NCBI RefSeq assembly: GCF_015832195.1
Contig: NC_052021.1
Coordinates: 25,960,286-26,024,285, forward strand
Length of the DNA: 64,000 bases
Direction of reading: 5' to 3'
Source of the DNA: Motacilla alba alba
Taxonomy: Eukaryota > Chordata > Aves > Passeriformes > Motacillidae
Position 1 is the first letter of the stretch, and every line of letters starts with the position of its first letter. The notes beneath the pieces are model-generated. The model worked only from the letters and a program-made list of their open reading frames with translations, was not told where the DNA came from and searched no databases. The position numbers and the translations under genes are program-made. Shown here piece after piece: positions 48,236 to 60,200 of this stretch.

Positions 48236-51200
48236 GTAAGTGCGGGCTGGCGGCCGTGGCCGCGCGTGTGCGTGACCGCGGGGCGGTCAAGGGGAGTAAG
48301 AAAAATAAACCAAACTTTCGGCTGGCTGCAGGGGCCGGCGACGCAGTGACAAAGGGCGCCGGGGCCGGCCTGCACCCCCCGCGGCAGAGGCGTGCGTGCG
48401 ACCCCCGCCGCCACTGGGGAGACCGGGCCCGGGGGAAAGTTTGGGATGGAGAGTGGAGCGGGACGGCGCGGGCAGGGGGGGCGCATCTCCGGTTCTTTGG
48501 GAGAGCGGGCTCGGAGTGGCACCGAGAGGGGCCGGGGGGGCGGCGGGCCCCGCGCGGAGCCAGAGCCGGTGGCGGAGCCGGAGCGGCGGGGGAGGAGGCG
48601 ATGACACGTCCCCGCTCCCCCCGCCGGGGCATGGGCAGAGTCACGTAGGCAAGTGGCAGCGCTCGCCAGGTAGCCGGCGGGGAGGAGAGGGCAGGGCAGA
48701 GCAGTGCATTGCAGGGCAGGGCAAGCGTCCGGTGCGGGGCGGTGGCCAGCCGCGCCGCTAGCCTCCTGCTCCGCGGGCGCGGAGGGTGCGCGTAGCCCGC
48801 GGCTTTCCCCCGCGGAGCGGTCTCCCGAGCGGGCACGCGAGCTGCGAGGGACGGCGGCACCGCGAGGAAGAAGCGCTTGGGGAACAAAGGGGCGGCCGTG
48901 GCCCGCGGCGGAGCGCGGCCGCGGACCCCGCGCAGTGGCGGAGCGCGCTCCAGCGGCGCAGCGCCCGGCGCGCCCCGCCCCGCGGGCGGACACATGGTTC
49001 GCACATGGAGCCAGCGCGCCGCGCTCATTGGCCGCCGCCGCCCGGGGGCGGGGCCGCGCCTCCCGCTCCGCCAATGCGCGGCGCCGGGGTCCCCCGTGTG
49101 ACGTCACGCGTTGCCGAGCGGGCCGGGGGGGGCGCGGGGCCGGGGGGGCTCGGCCCGGGGGCTCCGGGGACCTGCGAGCCCGGGGGTGTCACACGGACAC
49201 CTCGCCGGGAGCCCGGGCTCCGCTCCGCCACCGGCGCTTTGTCCTCGTTTTGCTTTGTTACTTTTTGTTTTAGCCTTTTTTTTTTCTTCTTTTTTTTTTT
49301 TTATTTTCTACTTTTTTTTTTTTAATTTATATTTTCTCTGCCCTCCTCGCTTTCATATTTGGGTTCCCCCCCCTCCTTTTTTCCCTCCGCGGAGCATGTG
49401 CTGCGTTTTGTTTTCCGTTTAACTTTACAAAGGGATCAGCGATCCCTCGCCACGCGTCCCCATCGCACCATCACCCTCTCTCGCCGTTCACCCCCTATGG
49501 CAGCTGTAGGTCCCGTGCAGGTGACGGTATAGATATAGGGTGCCCTTGTTCTGCGGGAAAAGCTGCGTGCACGCAGGCTCCCAGGGAAAGGGATCCCACT
49601 GCGGAGGAGCTGCTCTGCCGCTAAAGCTGCAGCCAAAAGCCCTTGTTCTTTGCTCGCCCAGAACAAATCCGGGCTGCTGTTCTGTTTTGGAAAGTTGAGT
49701 TAATATTGGGGTGGGATTTTTTTTTCTCACGTGCTAATTGTTGTTTCGCAATGAATCTGCAAAGCCAAGAGTCTGAGGAGCTGAGCTGCGCCGAGAGCAG
49801 CAGCTGCGAGCAGGAAAATGACAGGAGACACCAGCAAGAACTGGGTTTGCGTGTGAAAACAGCAGCGTCCCTGGTTTGGAAACTGAGTGCGAGACCGCTG
49901 GTTTAGGTTTGTTTTTTTCTCAACGAGCACTCTTATTGTGAAGGGGAACTGTTCAAAATCATGGCTTTTTTTTTCGGAGTGGGGGGAGATAGAATTTTCC
50001 TTGCCGTTGAGATGGATAGTATCTGATCTTTTATACGCTCCAATTAAAAATGCATCATTTTATACGGTTCCTTGTTTGGAACTGGAAAATGAGGAGGACT
50101 GCAGGATACAGGATTTTTTTATTGCTAGATTTTTAAAAGAGGTGTTTGCATCTAAACAACTCCATTCCTGAGCACTTGTTTTCACTGAAGCTTTCACTAG
50201 TAATTGTTGAGGTCATAATGTTGAAAATCATCACTTTTATTAGGAAATTCTGCAAAACCTTTCAGTATTTTAATGTGAAATCAGGACATTTTAGGGTGAA
50301 AAGTCCCATTTAACCAAAGGTTCAGCTGGTGAACGTGCTGTTCAGAACGTGACCGTCATAAACCAGGCAGCTTTTACGTGTTGCTCCCAAACAAAGAAAA
50401 ATGCTGCTGGGATTGGAAAACAATCTCTGAGCCTTACTGGCCCTATTTAAACTAAGGAACAGCTGCAGAAGCAGGAGGGTTGTATCCTAATGTATATACA
50501 TCTCCTTTCTGGGAAGGGATTTGCATGCAGAGCTCAGGTTATTGCACCAAGAGAATGCTGTGCCCTTTCATCTGCCGGGGCAGGGGTGATTCCTCAGTGC
50601 ACCCAGTCCTGGCAGCCTGTCAGAGATGTTGCTAATGGTCACTCCTCATTACAGTCTCTGAACTCACAATTCACAATAATAGAGGGGGCAGCTCAAAAAA
50701 GTTTGGTGATGGAGACTGCCAGACTCGGTTGCAGTCAGACTTGGTGCTTGCCTGCTTCCTGCAGGATGCCCAGGTCATTTGACCACGGTGTTACAAAGGG
50801 TGTAATGAGCTATTTTGGTGTTACTCCCATCAGGAAGGTGGTTGAGTCACAGCCCTGTCGTGCCAGGTGCTGTACATGCAGGGGAGTGACGGTGCCCTGC
50901 CCCAAGGAAACAGTCTTAAAAAAATAGAGGTGACAGGTAGATGTTTGTCTCTTCCTGGCCAGGATGGGTGACAGGGAACAGAGCTGGGTAAAGCACCAGG
51001 ATGCTGGTTGGGATCAGCATCACAGTGGTATGGAAGCTGAAGGGCTTCAGTAGCCAAAAGAAGGAATTTAAGGAAGGGCTATTAAGGTTCTGAGAGCTCA
51101 GGTGGTTTTCCTCATAGGTTTACAGTTTCTGATAAACCACACTCAGTGTCCTCATTCATTCTTCCAAGCCTTTGGTGGCTGTGCCATGTAATTCACCTTC

Positions 51201-54200
51201 TCCAAACACTGTCCTTAGCAGGAGCAGATGCTGTTTGGTAGAGGGGCCCCCTGAGAGGTGGACACAACCTCTTCTCTTGTGGATCCATATGCTTGGATAT
51301 CCCAGACGTGCATGTCACACCTTCTGGTGATAGAGGAGCAACTACAAGGATGTTTTCAGCCTCCAAAACACACCTACCCTTGTCTGCAGGTCAGTGGTAC
51401 AAGGCAGACAGCAGAGCCTTCCATGTCTAGGGCAGGACTTTCAGATAAGGCAGGAGTTTTCTACCTGCCTGAAGCTCAGGCAGAAATATGGAGATGATGA
51501 TGATTTACATTTATAGGTCCCACATCCTATCGTTGTGGCCATGAATAATAGCAGAGGGGCCATGGGTTGGCTGGGTGGTGTGGAAACAGAACCACAGGGC
51601 AGAGAGCCATGGAGAAGGGTTGCATATACTGTCAGGGCTATGGCAGGAGGAGGCAGTATTCAGGAGTGGCCTCTCAGCACCACCCTTACAGTATTCACTT
51701 ATATTTTAAAATATTAGAATAAAAATTACCTGTGTTACAGTATGGTGACAGGGAAGGTTAGATCCTCTTATCAGACTCCTTGGGTAAGCTGGAGTATTTT
51801 AGCTACTGAAGTATAACTGAATTATTTTTCCAGTTGAGCCTCTGGGAGTGAATAACAGTGCTGCCTGCCTTCTTGCTGCAGTTCTCATGGTGAGACCACA
51901 AAAACCAATCCCAACACACCTTGCTAACTGACATGTACAGGTTTCCAAATGACCTGTTTCTAGAAATTTATGCTTGGTATCCAAGGAATAGAAGCGTCAC
52001 ATGAAGAAAGTTACAGTGGCTGTTTTCAGAAATGAAAGTTGTGCTGAGGGCAGCTCTGTTGATACATCTGTAACCTCTGCAAATGCCACTTCATGAATAA
52101 GCAGGGCTGAAAATCTGTAGCAGCTAAAGTGCTGGGATTTGGAAGATGTTTTTTAAGGGACCTGGAGTAAACTCAGCTGAGGTTTAGTATTGTGCCAGGC
52201 ATCCTCTTTGTGTGTGTGGACTCATGTTTTTGTCAGTAGGAGTTGCACAAACACGTGATGAATCCTTCGGCTACGATGACTTATCTGTAATAGGCATGGT
52301 GTGTAATACATTCTGATCTCACTACAGATACAGACCTGTGTTGCCATATCCTCTTCCAAAAGCATGAAGGCAATCAAGTCTCTGTAACGGGGGTGACAAG
52401 TTCACAAGTCTAATAGAGGTGTGCAGGCACGGGACAGTGGACTTTGGCCCCTCTCAGGAGACAGCCAGATCTTCTTCAAGTGGTGGCTACGTTTATTGAT
52501 CTTCTGACCAGGAATAAGAAATGTGTGATCTTAGATTTGTCCTTTGCTCCTGAATAATTCGCTCTGAGGGAGAAGACAACTGAGCCTTGGGGATGCATTA
52601 GCAGTATCTTCATCATGTGGCTCCTTCCATTGTTTGTGTGCTGTTTAGGGTCTTTTTCTGACAAACCAAAGAAATGTCAGAAACCTGTAATTAGCGGAGG
52701 GCAGAAGAAGCTGCCTTTGGTCTGCGTGCAGAGCTCCCATTGTATCAATGACAGCTGACCACGTGGCTCAAGGTCAGTGTAGATGGTCTTGGATCTCATG
52801 GTGATGTGATATAGAGAGCAGTGTGGGACCCCTTTATTTATATATTTTTCATCCAACTCACAATAAACCCCTTTCATTCCTCCTGGTTCATGACCTGGCC
52901 ACAGTGATTCATGTGTTAGCCACTTCCAGGTTAGGGTGTTTTGACTCATGCTGTTTGGACCTCAGCATAGAATTCAGAAGGAAGCCACAGCAGGAGAAAT
53001 GATAGGGCAGAGGTAGAACCATGGAACTGTGCCAGAAGCATTGCTGAGAAGCGATCGCATCCCTTGTCAGCAGAGCATCCTGAGAGCCAGAAGAGAAGCA
53101 CCTTGTGCCACTGGCTGAAGAACCCTACCTTCTTGTTATTTAGCTGAAGGACTCTCTATATTTTTTCTTGTAGAAATTCCTCTTAATTTTGCAGTTGGAT
53201 CAGTTAAGTAACTTAATCAAAGTTACAGAGTAAGTCACTGACTCGGTATAAATTTGGGCATAGCACAGGTCTGAAAACAGAGCACATCTCCTGGAGAGAA
53301 GGAACAAGTGACCCAAAGAGCCAATAGATCTGTGGCTTTTATCTTATTGTTTGGCAGAGCTTAGTCTTTGAATCAGAGCATGCACTTTATTCCTGCTCAA
53401 ACTCTTGGATATCCCAGAGGTTTGGTTCTGAGAAATGTCTGTCCTCAGTGGTGGATGGGTTCCAGGTACCAGTGGGAGTGCTGAAATGGATTATCTGATG
53501 CCTTGCGAAAGAGTGAAGCTCCCGGATGAGAAATGAGGCCATGTCCTGTAGGCACTTGTAGGTCCCTTAGTGAAGGTATTGCAAGCCTTGGGAGGGAGTT
53601 GAGTAGGTGGGACTTGGGTTGTGCTCCAGTCTGCTGCTGCAAGTCCTGCAATACTGAGCTATTACAGTCATGACTACAAGAAAGAGACCTGTTTGTTACA
53701 GTGTGTGCTGATATGTTGTTCAGATGTTGTTCCCCTCACTAGAGAAACAGGAATGGTGTGGATCTGCTGTTCCCAGAAATTTAGGGAATCACTGAATCTT
53801 TGCACTGTTGTGAGAGTGCCAGAAAATGGTTCCTATTGGGGATCTCTGTTCATGCTTTGATTGCACAAGTATTTCAAGGATTTGAAAACAATATTAAGAG
53901 TTTGGAGGGTTTGTGTGAAGGTGGGCAAAGGAAGCGCTTATGGCTGTTGCCATCTTAATGTTCCTCCCAGAAAATGCACTTGGTTGGGAACAGGAAGATT
54001 TTAGCAAAATCCAAATACAGAATGAAAAACAAGGCAGCTTAGCCAAAGGGATTGCCCTTATTGAAAATAACTTCCACGTTGCAAAGCATTGTGTTATTTC
54101 TAAGGTTTGTGTTCAAAGCAGAGGGCTGGGCATCTTGATTTGTGAGACGTGTTCCTGTTCCACCCCTGACATAGGGTGTGTCTTCATGTGAGTAATTATG

Positions 54201-57200
54201 CTGCTTACACCTCAGTTTCCCTTCCTGTCGAGTGGAAAGAAAATAGCTAAAGTAATTTTGGGTTTGAGAAGCTTAAAGCATTACTTTTGGAAAGCTCTTA
54301 GAAAATTTCCCTGATGGAAGTTGCTAGTTTAATGTAAGTGATGGTGATGTTGATAAAAAACAGATCACATCTGTTATACTTGATGAAAATAGTACAGCAG
54401 CATTTCAGATGTAAATATTAATTGATTTCTGCACTGCAGATTTCTTCTTGGATATTTAAATTATTGCTAAGGAGGAGGGAAAGGCTATCAGGGAGATTAA
54501 CAAATCCATTATTAAGTCTGGAAATGGAGGGTTGCCGAAGTGCCATTTAATAAAATGTAAAAAGCCCCTTTCTAAAGGGCGAAGCAGCAGAACACACAAT
54601 GAAAGTGAATCACAGCTGCCAGAAGGGATGCCAGCAGCAAGCACTTATAATCAGAAAACTGTACTTACAGATCATTCGGAGCCACTAAATTAAATGATCT
54701 CATTCTCCCCTAAAATACTCTTCCCTTAGCCCCTCCCCAGTGTTGCCTGTGGATTGCTCAACCACATTTAAAATCTGACTTTTGGGGCTTTTTGGTCAGC
54801 AGTTGAATGGCATTGGGCCTCTTTGTGCTGTTTACTTTCCACCCACTTTTGTTTCTGTCACACTCTGGCATTTTGCAGGCTGACCTGCCCACACGAGCAC
54901 TTGGGATGGCAATTGCAAGATTTTACAGATCTGCTGTGGCTCCAGAGTTGACTTGCCTCTTCTCTAGGGCTCCTTCTTTGGGGAAATTTCCCACAGTTTA
55001 TTCCCAAATTTGTCTTTGTTTCACACAGATTTTTTTTTTCTAACTTACATTGTTGACTTCAGAAACAAAGACTTGGAAGCTGAGCTGAAGTGTAAATGCA
55101 AGAGCTTATTCTACATCATTTCACTCAGAAGTGATCCTGCTGTTACTTCTTTCCAGGCTGATTTAATTCACCATGTGTATCAGGATCCCCCTCCTTCATC
55201 CTCTCTTGTTTTGTATCTTGAACTTTACCTTCCGGAGGCTGACATTCCGATATGCTCTTAACCTACCCTTTCATTTTCCAGCCATGAGTTTCCCTTTTAA
55301 CCCCTAGAGTGGCACGACATATCTCCCAATGTGCCATCAGAAAAGCTAATGGCAGTGGATGCTCCCAAGGGCCTGTTTTTCAGTGGTTTTGGGGCTTCAT
55401 GAATTTGAGGGGTTGGAGTTGCGTGGTTTAGGTTTTTTTATGTTTAGTGTTGCTAATCCTGAGAAGCAAATGGCTCGCTGGTTTTGGAAGTAGGTTAAAG
55501 GAAGCACAGTTAAAGCCCAGAAATGCTCTTGTTAACACAATGCTCTCTGTTGTGGAGATGTCTGTGCACCTGTGTCCTTTTCCCTAATCCAAGATGAGTA
55601 GTCCTTGAGACTGCTCAAATTTGGAATTTTCCATGTGCTTTTAACAGTCTCCTCAATGGGCAGTTTCCAGTGTAGAAATATGAGGTGGGGAGAGAGAATG
55701 CTTCATTCCCTGAGTTCTCCCCCGGCCAAAAGCTAGTCTTTGCACGTGCTGTGGTGTGGCTGGGTGTAGGTGCATGAGTGGAGACTCTCCTGTCCAAGCA
55801 AGGGCTGGGACTGGCTTTCCCAGAATGAGGGAGGGATGTCCCTGGAGGTGTCCCATCTTCCTTTATTTTTCAGCTATCCCACCTTAAGAGAAACAAAACA
55901 AATCAACCCCTAGAGATTTGGAGATGAAAAGGTCTGCGTATGAACTGAATAGTGGTGGTATTTTTACCTTCATGAGCTGCAAGCCTGCAGTTTTCTGAGG
56001 AAACCTCAGAAATGGTGAATCAGCAAATTGTGTGTAGAGAAAAGTTAGCTACCCTGAATCCACTTTTTTCAGCTCTTCTCTAGTTGAGTGCTCCCGACTC
56101 TTGCAACTCCATCACGAGTCTCCTGATACTTTGTGCTCTGCCTAAAGCCCTTGCTACCAGACATAAGCCCTTGATTGAGAATCTCTGCTTTTTGGGATTT
56201 TTTTCAAGGTACTTTTCTGTCTCCCATTGTGATGGAGGAATGTTTGCAAATGTAACCAGTCATGGCCTTAAGGTTCAGAAAATAACCCCAGTCAGAACTA
56301 CAAAACAGTCTTTGGGGATTCTAAGTCAGAATCAGTTGGAGATTCAGATATTTACTATGCATGTTCTGATTCTGATCTTGAATGTTCTCTGAGTGCATCC
56401 TTTTTGAGTAAGTCAAATATTTTAGAGACCTGTATGATACAATTCTATGTTACCAGGTTTTTAAGCTCCATTCCAACTAATGCTGAGGTTGGTAGAATTC
56501 AGGGTGATAGAAGTGATTCAAGGGTTTGTACTACATGAAAATCAGGATGTAAATACATTATTAAAGTTCTGAAAAGAGTGATCATGCTGAAAGCATATGT
56601 TAAAATGTTGAGATGGTCACTGTTGTGCCCTGTTAATGTGCTACTTCAAGTATAGTGAATTTGCTTCCTGTGGTATCTCTTGTCTGTGCTCTTAAATAAT
56701 CTGTGCACATTGAAAAATGGACCTTGCTCCTTCACCTCCCATGAAAAACAATGTATCAGCCACTCCAGGTGGGAATTCCTGGCACCTTTTCTTTAGGTCC
56801 ATCTCCACAGGTGAGATGTGGAAAGTTTCCACACTGTGGCTTTGTCTTTTGTAGCCTCTCTGCTTTATCCTTGCTGCAGCCCTGCCAGTTCCATGTGGGT
56901 GGGCATGGAGCTCTCACCTGGGCTGCTGTGTCCAGTTCTGGGTTCTCAGTTCAAGAGAGGCAGTGAGCTCCTCGAGCAGGTGCAGTGGAGCGCTGCAGAA
57001 TTCATCAGGGGACTGGAGCGTCTCTCTTAAGAGGAAAGGCTGAGGGAGCTGGGCCTGTTCAGCCTCAAGGAGAGATGTCTGTGAGGGGATTTTATTAATG
57101 TCTGTCTGTTGGAAGGGAGGTGTCAGGGGTTGGACCAGGTTCTTTTCAGTGATGTCCAGCAATGGGACAAGTGGCAACGGACAGAAACTGATACACAGAA

Positions 57201-60200
57201 GTCCCACCTGAATATGAGGAACCGTGCAAGTAACCGAGCACTGGCACAGGCTGCCCAGAGTGGTTGTGGAGTCTCTGTCACTGGAGATATTCCGGAGCCA
57301 TCTGGATGCAATCCTGTACACTTAGTTGGGAGGTTGACCCACGGTGGTCCCTCCCAACGTGACCCACTCTGTGATTCTGTGACCTGACCGCCACCACCTC
57401 GGGGTTTGGGTGGGCACGGAGCCATCCCCTCAGGCGTGGCGACACACGGCCACTGCCCCTGGAGCTGCCCCCGACACGCTCCGGCCGTGCCTCGGTGCTC
57501 CCGGGAACTGCATTTCCCAGCCCGCCCCGCTCCGCTCCGCTCCGCCCGCCCGTGAGCGCCGGGCAGAGGTAAACAAAGTGCTGCGAGGCGGCGGGCGGGG
57601 CGGCGGCCGGAGGGGCCGGTCCCGCCGCGGGGCTGCCGGGCCGAGCGGGCCGGGGCTGGGATCCCGGCAGGGCCCGGCGCGGGGGCGCAGCGGGGCTGGC
57701 CGCGGGGGCAGCGCTCGGCCGGGCGCTGGGGTCGGGGCTGGGGCAGGAATAAGCGCTCGCCGCTTCCCGGCGGGAGCATCCCGGAGCGGGTCCTTCCTCC
57801 GGCATTTCCTCGCGTGTTCCCTTGCCGCCCCTCGCCCTCCCAGGAGAGCCGCCCCCGGGACGGTGTGACGAGGCCCGGGCACTGGGCAGAGACGGCGATC
57901 CCCGGCGCCTCCCCACCGCAGCCGCCCCCGTGTCCAGCGGGGAAGCCGGGAGCGTGGGGGCGGAGGGCGGCCCGGGGCTGCGGAGCCCCCCGGCCATGGA
58001 GCAGGTCCAGATGATCAACATCCAGCGGCTGCTGGAGGCGGCCGAGTATCTGGAGCGAAGGGAGAGAGGTAATGGGGGGAGGATGGGTGCCCTCCGTGAG
58101 GGGAACGGGTCTGGGGTCAGATCCCCACCGAGGGGGGAGAGTGACCCCGAGAAGGGATCAGAGCCGGTGTTTGCCGGTGGGATGGTGGTAAATCCCCAGC
58201 AGTGAGGGGCTGGGTGAAGGATAGGGCTGATGAGTCCTCCTGGAGGTGGTGGGTGAGGCGGAATGCTTTTGCAGAGTGGGGGAGATTGACGTGGATGTGA
58301 TTTCTGGGAGGAAAAGGGGGTATTGGTGTGAAAGTTTTCCACTGGGCAGGAGGGATGGTGGTGGGTGGCTCTGGCTCAGCAGAGACGTCAGTGGCACAGT
58401 GAAATACATCTGGTTTGCCTGGTTCAGATAGGCTGGGCAGGAGGAGAGAGATGAGGCACTCTCTGGACTGTCATGGTTTGGTTTTTTTTTAATATTTTCA
58501 GTGTTTGAGTGGTGGTGACCTTCCTCCGGGGTTGGCAGAGACTTTATACTTCCCTTCCTTCCTTTTGTCCAACCCCAGTCCACTTCCCTGTGAAGTGAAT
58601 ATATCCTCAGTCATTTCCCTGAGCTGTTGTGATAAGGGCCTCCCCAGCTAGGCCAACGGGTTAGTGGTGAGGCCTGCCTGCTGACTTCTTTCTTTTTGTT
58701 TCCTTCTTTGTTCTTTTTTCCTCTCCTTTTTGTTTTTGGTTTTTTGGGGTTTTTTTTGGTTGGTTGTTGGTTTTTGTTTTTGTTATTAATGCCTTGCCTG
58801 TTGATTCCCTTGCAGAGTGTGAGCATGGCTATGCCTCGACCTTCCCCTCAGTTCCAAGCCCTGGACTACAAGACCCAAAGCCCACGCGGAGGCTGAGCCG
58901 GGCACGGAAATACAGCGGCAGTGGCAGCATTGCCAGTATTGCCACCAGGTACGGTGTGGGCAGGACAGCACAGGAGACAGGGCTGGCTGAGGGTCAAAGC
59001 TGCAGAAGAAAGTTGGAGGCAGTGGAGAGAAACCTGCTCTGTTGGAAAAATGGGGAGCGTCTGAGCAGCTAGAGGGTTTCAGAGCTGGGGCACACAAGTG
59101 CAGCGTCCATTCTGGATCCTTAGCACTGGAAGTAGAGGGGACACAGGGGAGCTGGATCTGAAGTGGCACTGCCAGCTGACACCATGCCAAGTCTCAGATG
59201 CTGCAGAGGGAAGGGGAATAGGGAGATCTGTTCATAAGGTTTAGGGAGGAGGTAGGCAATAACTATTCCCATTATATACAGCTGATGTCTTTCCAACCCA
59301 GAAATCACTGCTTTTAAGGGATAGTGCAAATGCAGCCTGGGTGCTTTGGGATTGTAATGACAGGCATGATTTGAAGCAAGGAAATGTTTTGAAATGGATC
59401 CCCTACAACAAATGGGAGAGAGGGAGATGACTGACTGCAATGTACAACATGTTAAAAATTCAGCTCAGGAAAACAAAGCTGTGTTTCAGTCTGCCTTTCA
59501 GGGCAGTGGGATTTCCCAGCTTTTGATAGCTTGGTAATTGTAGAACTCCGTGTTTTTGACACTTTTCTTATTATACAATAGCATGTTTTTTTGTTTCTTA
59601 AATCTAGAAGAGACAATAGGATTAAGCCTATTGCCTGGTGCTGTGGTTGCATCTGCCTCTTCTCTCTCATTCGTGTTCTTTTTATTTTTATTTGCTGCCT
59701 TCTGTAGGTTTGTTGAGACCTTCTGGGATAGAGAAACTTTAGAAACATAAAGTATGCCTTTGAAAAGGCATTTGCAAGCTTGCTTTTACTGCAGCAAGAC
59801 CTGTGCAATCCATAAAATGGTGGCAGGTGGCTCAGGTGATTAAGGTTTTCTTGAGGCCATTGGGAAGGACCTGTAAAGGCCTAAGGGAAAGGTGCCTTTG
59901 CTTGCAGTGATTCTGCTTCGGCAGCATTTGATAGTAAAGGTTGTTTGAAGTGATGTCAGGACACCTTGCTATGGGGAAGTTTTCTTCCTCAGGATCAGCA
60001 TATCTTGAGCTCTTTGTATGCTCAATGTTTGTATTTGCTTCTCTACTTCATCCAGCCTCTCCTAATTTGAAGGCAGCTGTAGCTTTTTACTGTTTATCGT
60101 GAGCCAAAGCCCCCAGTCCTGTGACTTTGTGTTGGAAAATGATGGCAAATGCTGAATTGAGGTCGGTATTTTTCTCTCTAGATTTCCCACATACTATTTT

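Larger units (their letters stand above)
47440..49250. promoter_or_regulatory. MXI1: CpG island 1, MXI1 exon 1a promoter region
   Basis: An approximately 1.8-kb stretch of very high GC content with dense CpGs surrounds MXI1 exon 1a (48040-48235). Just before the ATG it holds long G/C runs and GC boxes (for example GGGGCGGG near 47940). It extends 1 kb downstream to the CRE/CCAAT cluster at 49027-49106. Long open frames on both strands here are a side effect of the lack of AT-rich stop codons. In the family this promoter drives the MXI1-0 isoform. Confidence 0.85.
48236..57995 (+). other. MXI1: MXI1 intron 1a, 9.8 kb, ending at the exon 1b promoter
   Basis: No coding gene was recognised. The first kilobase is CpG island with a CRE/CCAAT promoter-like cluster and a T-rich tract (49262-49323). 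The rest is ordinary intronic DNA with a few old SINE-like scraps (50860, 53203, 54190). At the right lies a CR1 element followed by the second CpG island. Confidence 0.75.
57400..58075. promoter_or_regulatory. MXI1: CpG island 2, MXI1 exon 1b promoter
   Basis: Dense CpG and GC boxes surround exon 1b (ATG at 57996). The upstream part contains a CCGCT repeat (about 57525-57545), a ZNF143-like ACTGCATTTCCCAG (57507-57520) and a FOXO-type GTAAACAA (57569-57576). No TATA box was seen. In mammals this promoter gives the MXI1-SR-alpha form. Confidence 0.85.

Noticed and set aside
47425..49107. 560-codon open frame on the minus strand, plus several 150-350-codon frames on both strands
   Set aside because: This is the CpG island of MXI1 exon 1a. 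High GC lacks stop codons in all frames. The predicted peptides are Pro/Arg/Ala-rich without any family likeness.
57278..58342. 354-codon open frame on the minus strand
   Set aside because: It is opposite the MXI1 exon 1b CpG island and the CR1 end. The composition is Pro/Ser/Ala-rich and there is no family match, so it is a GC artefact.
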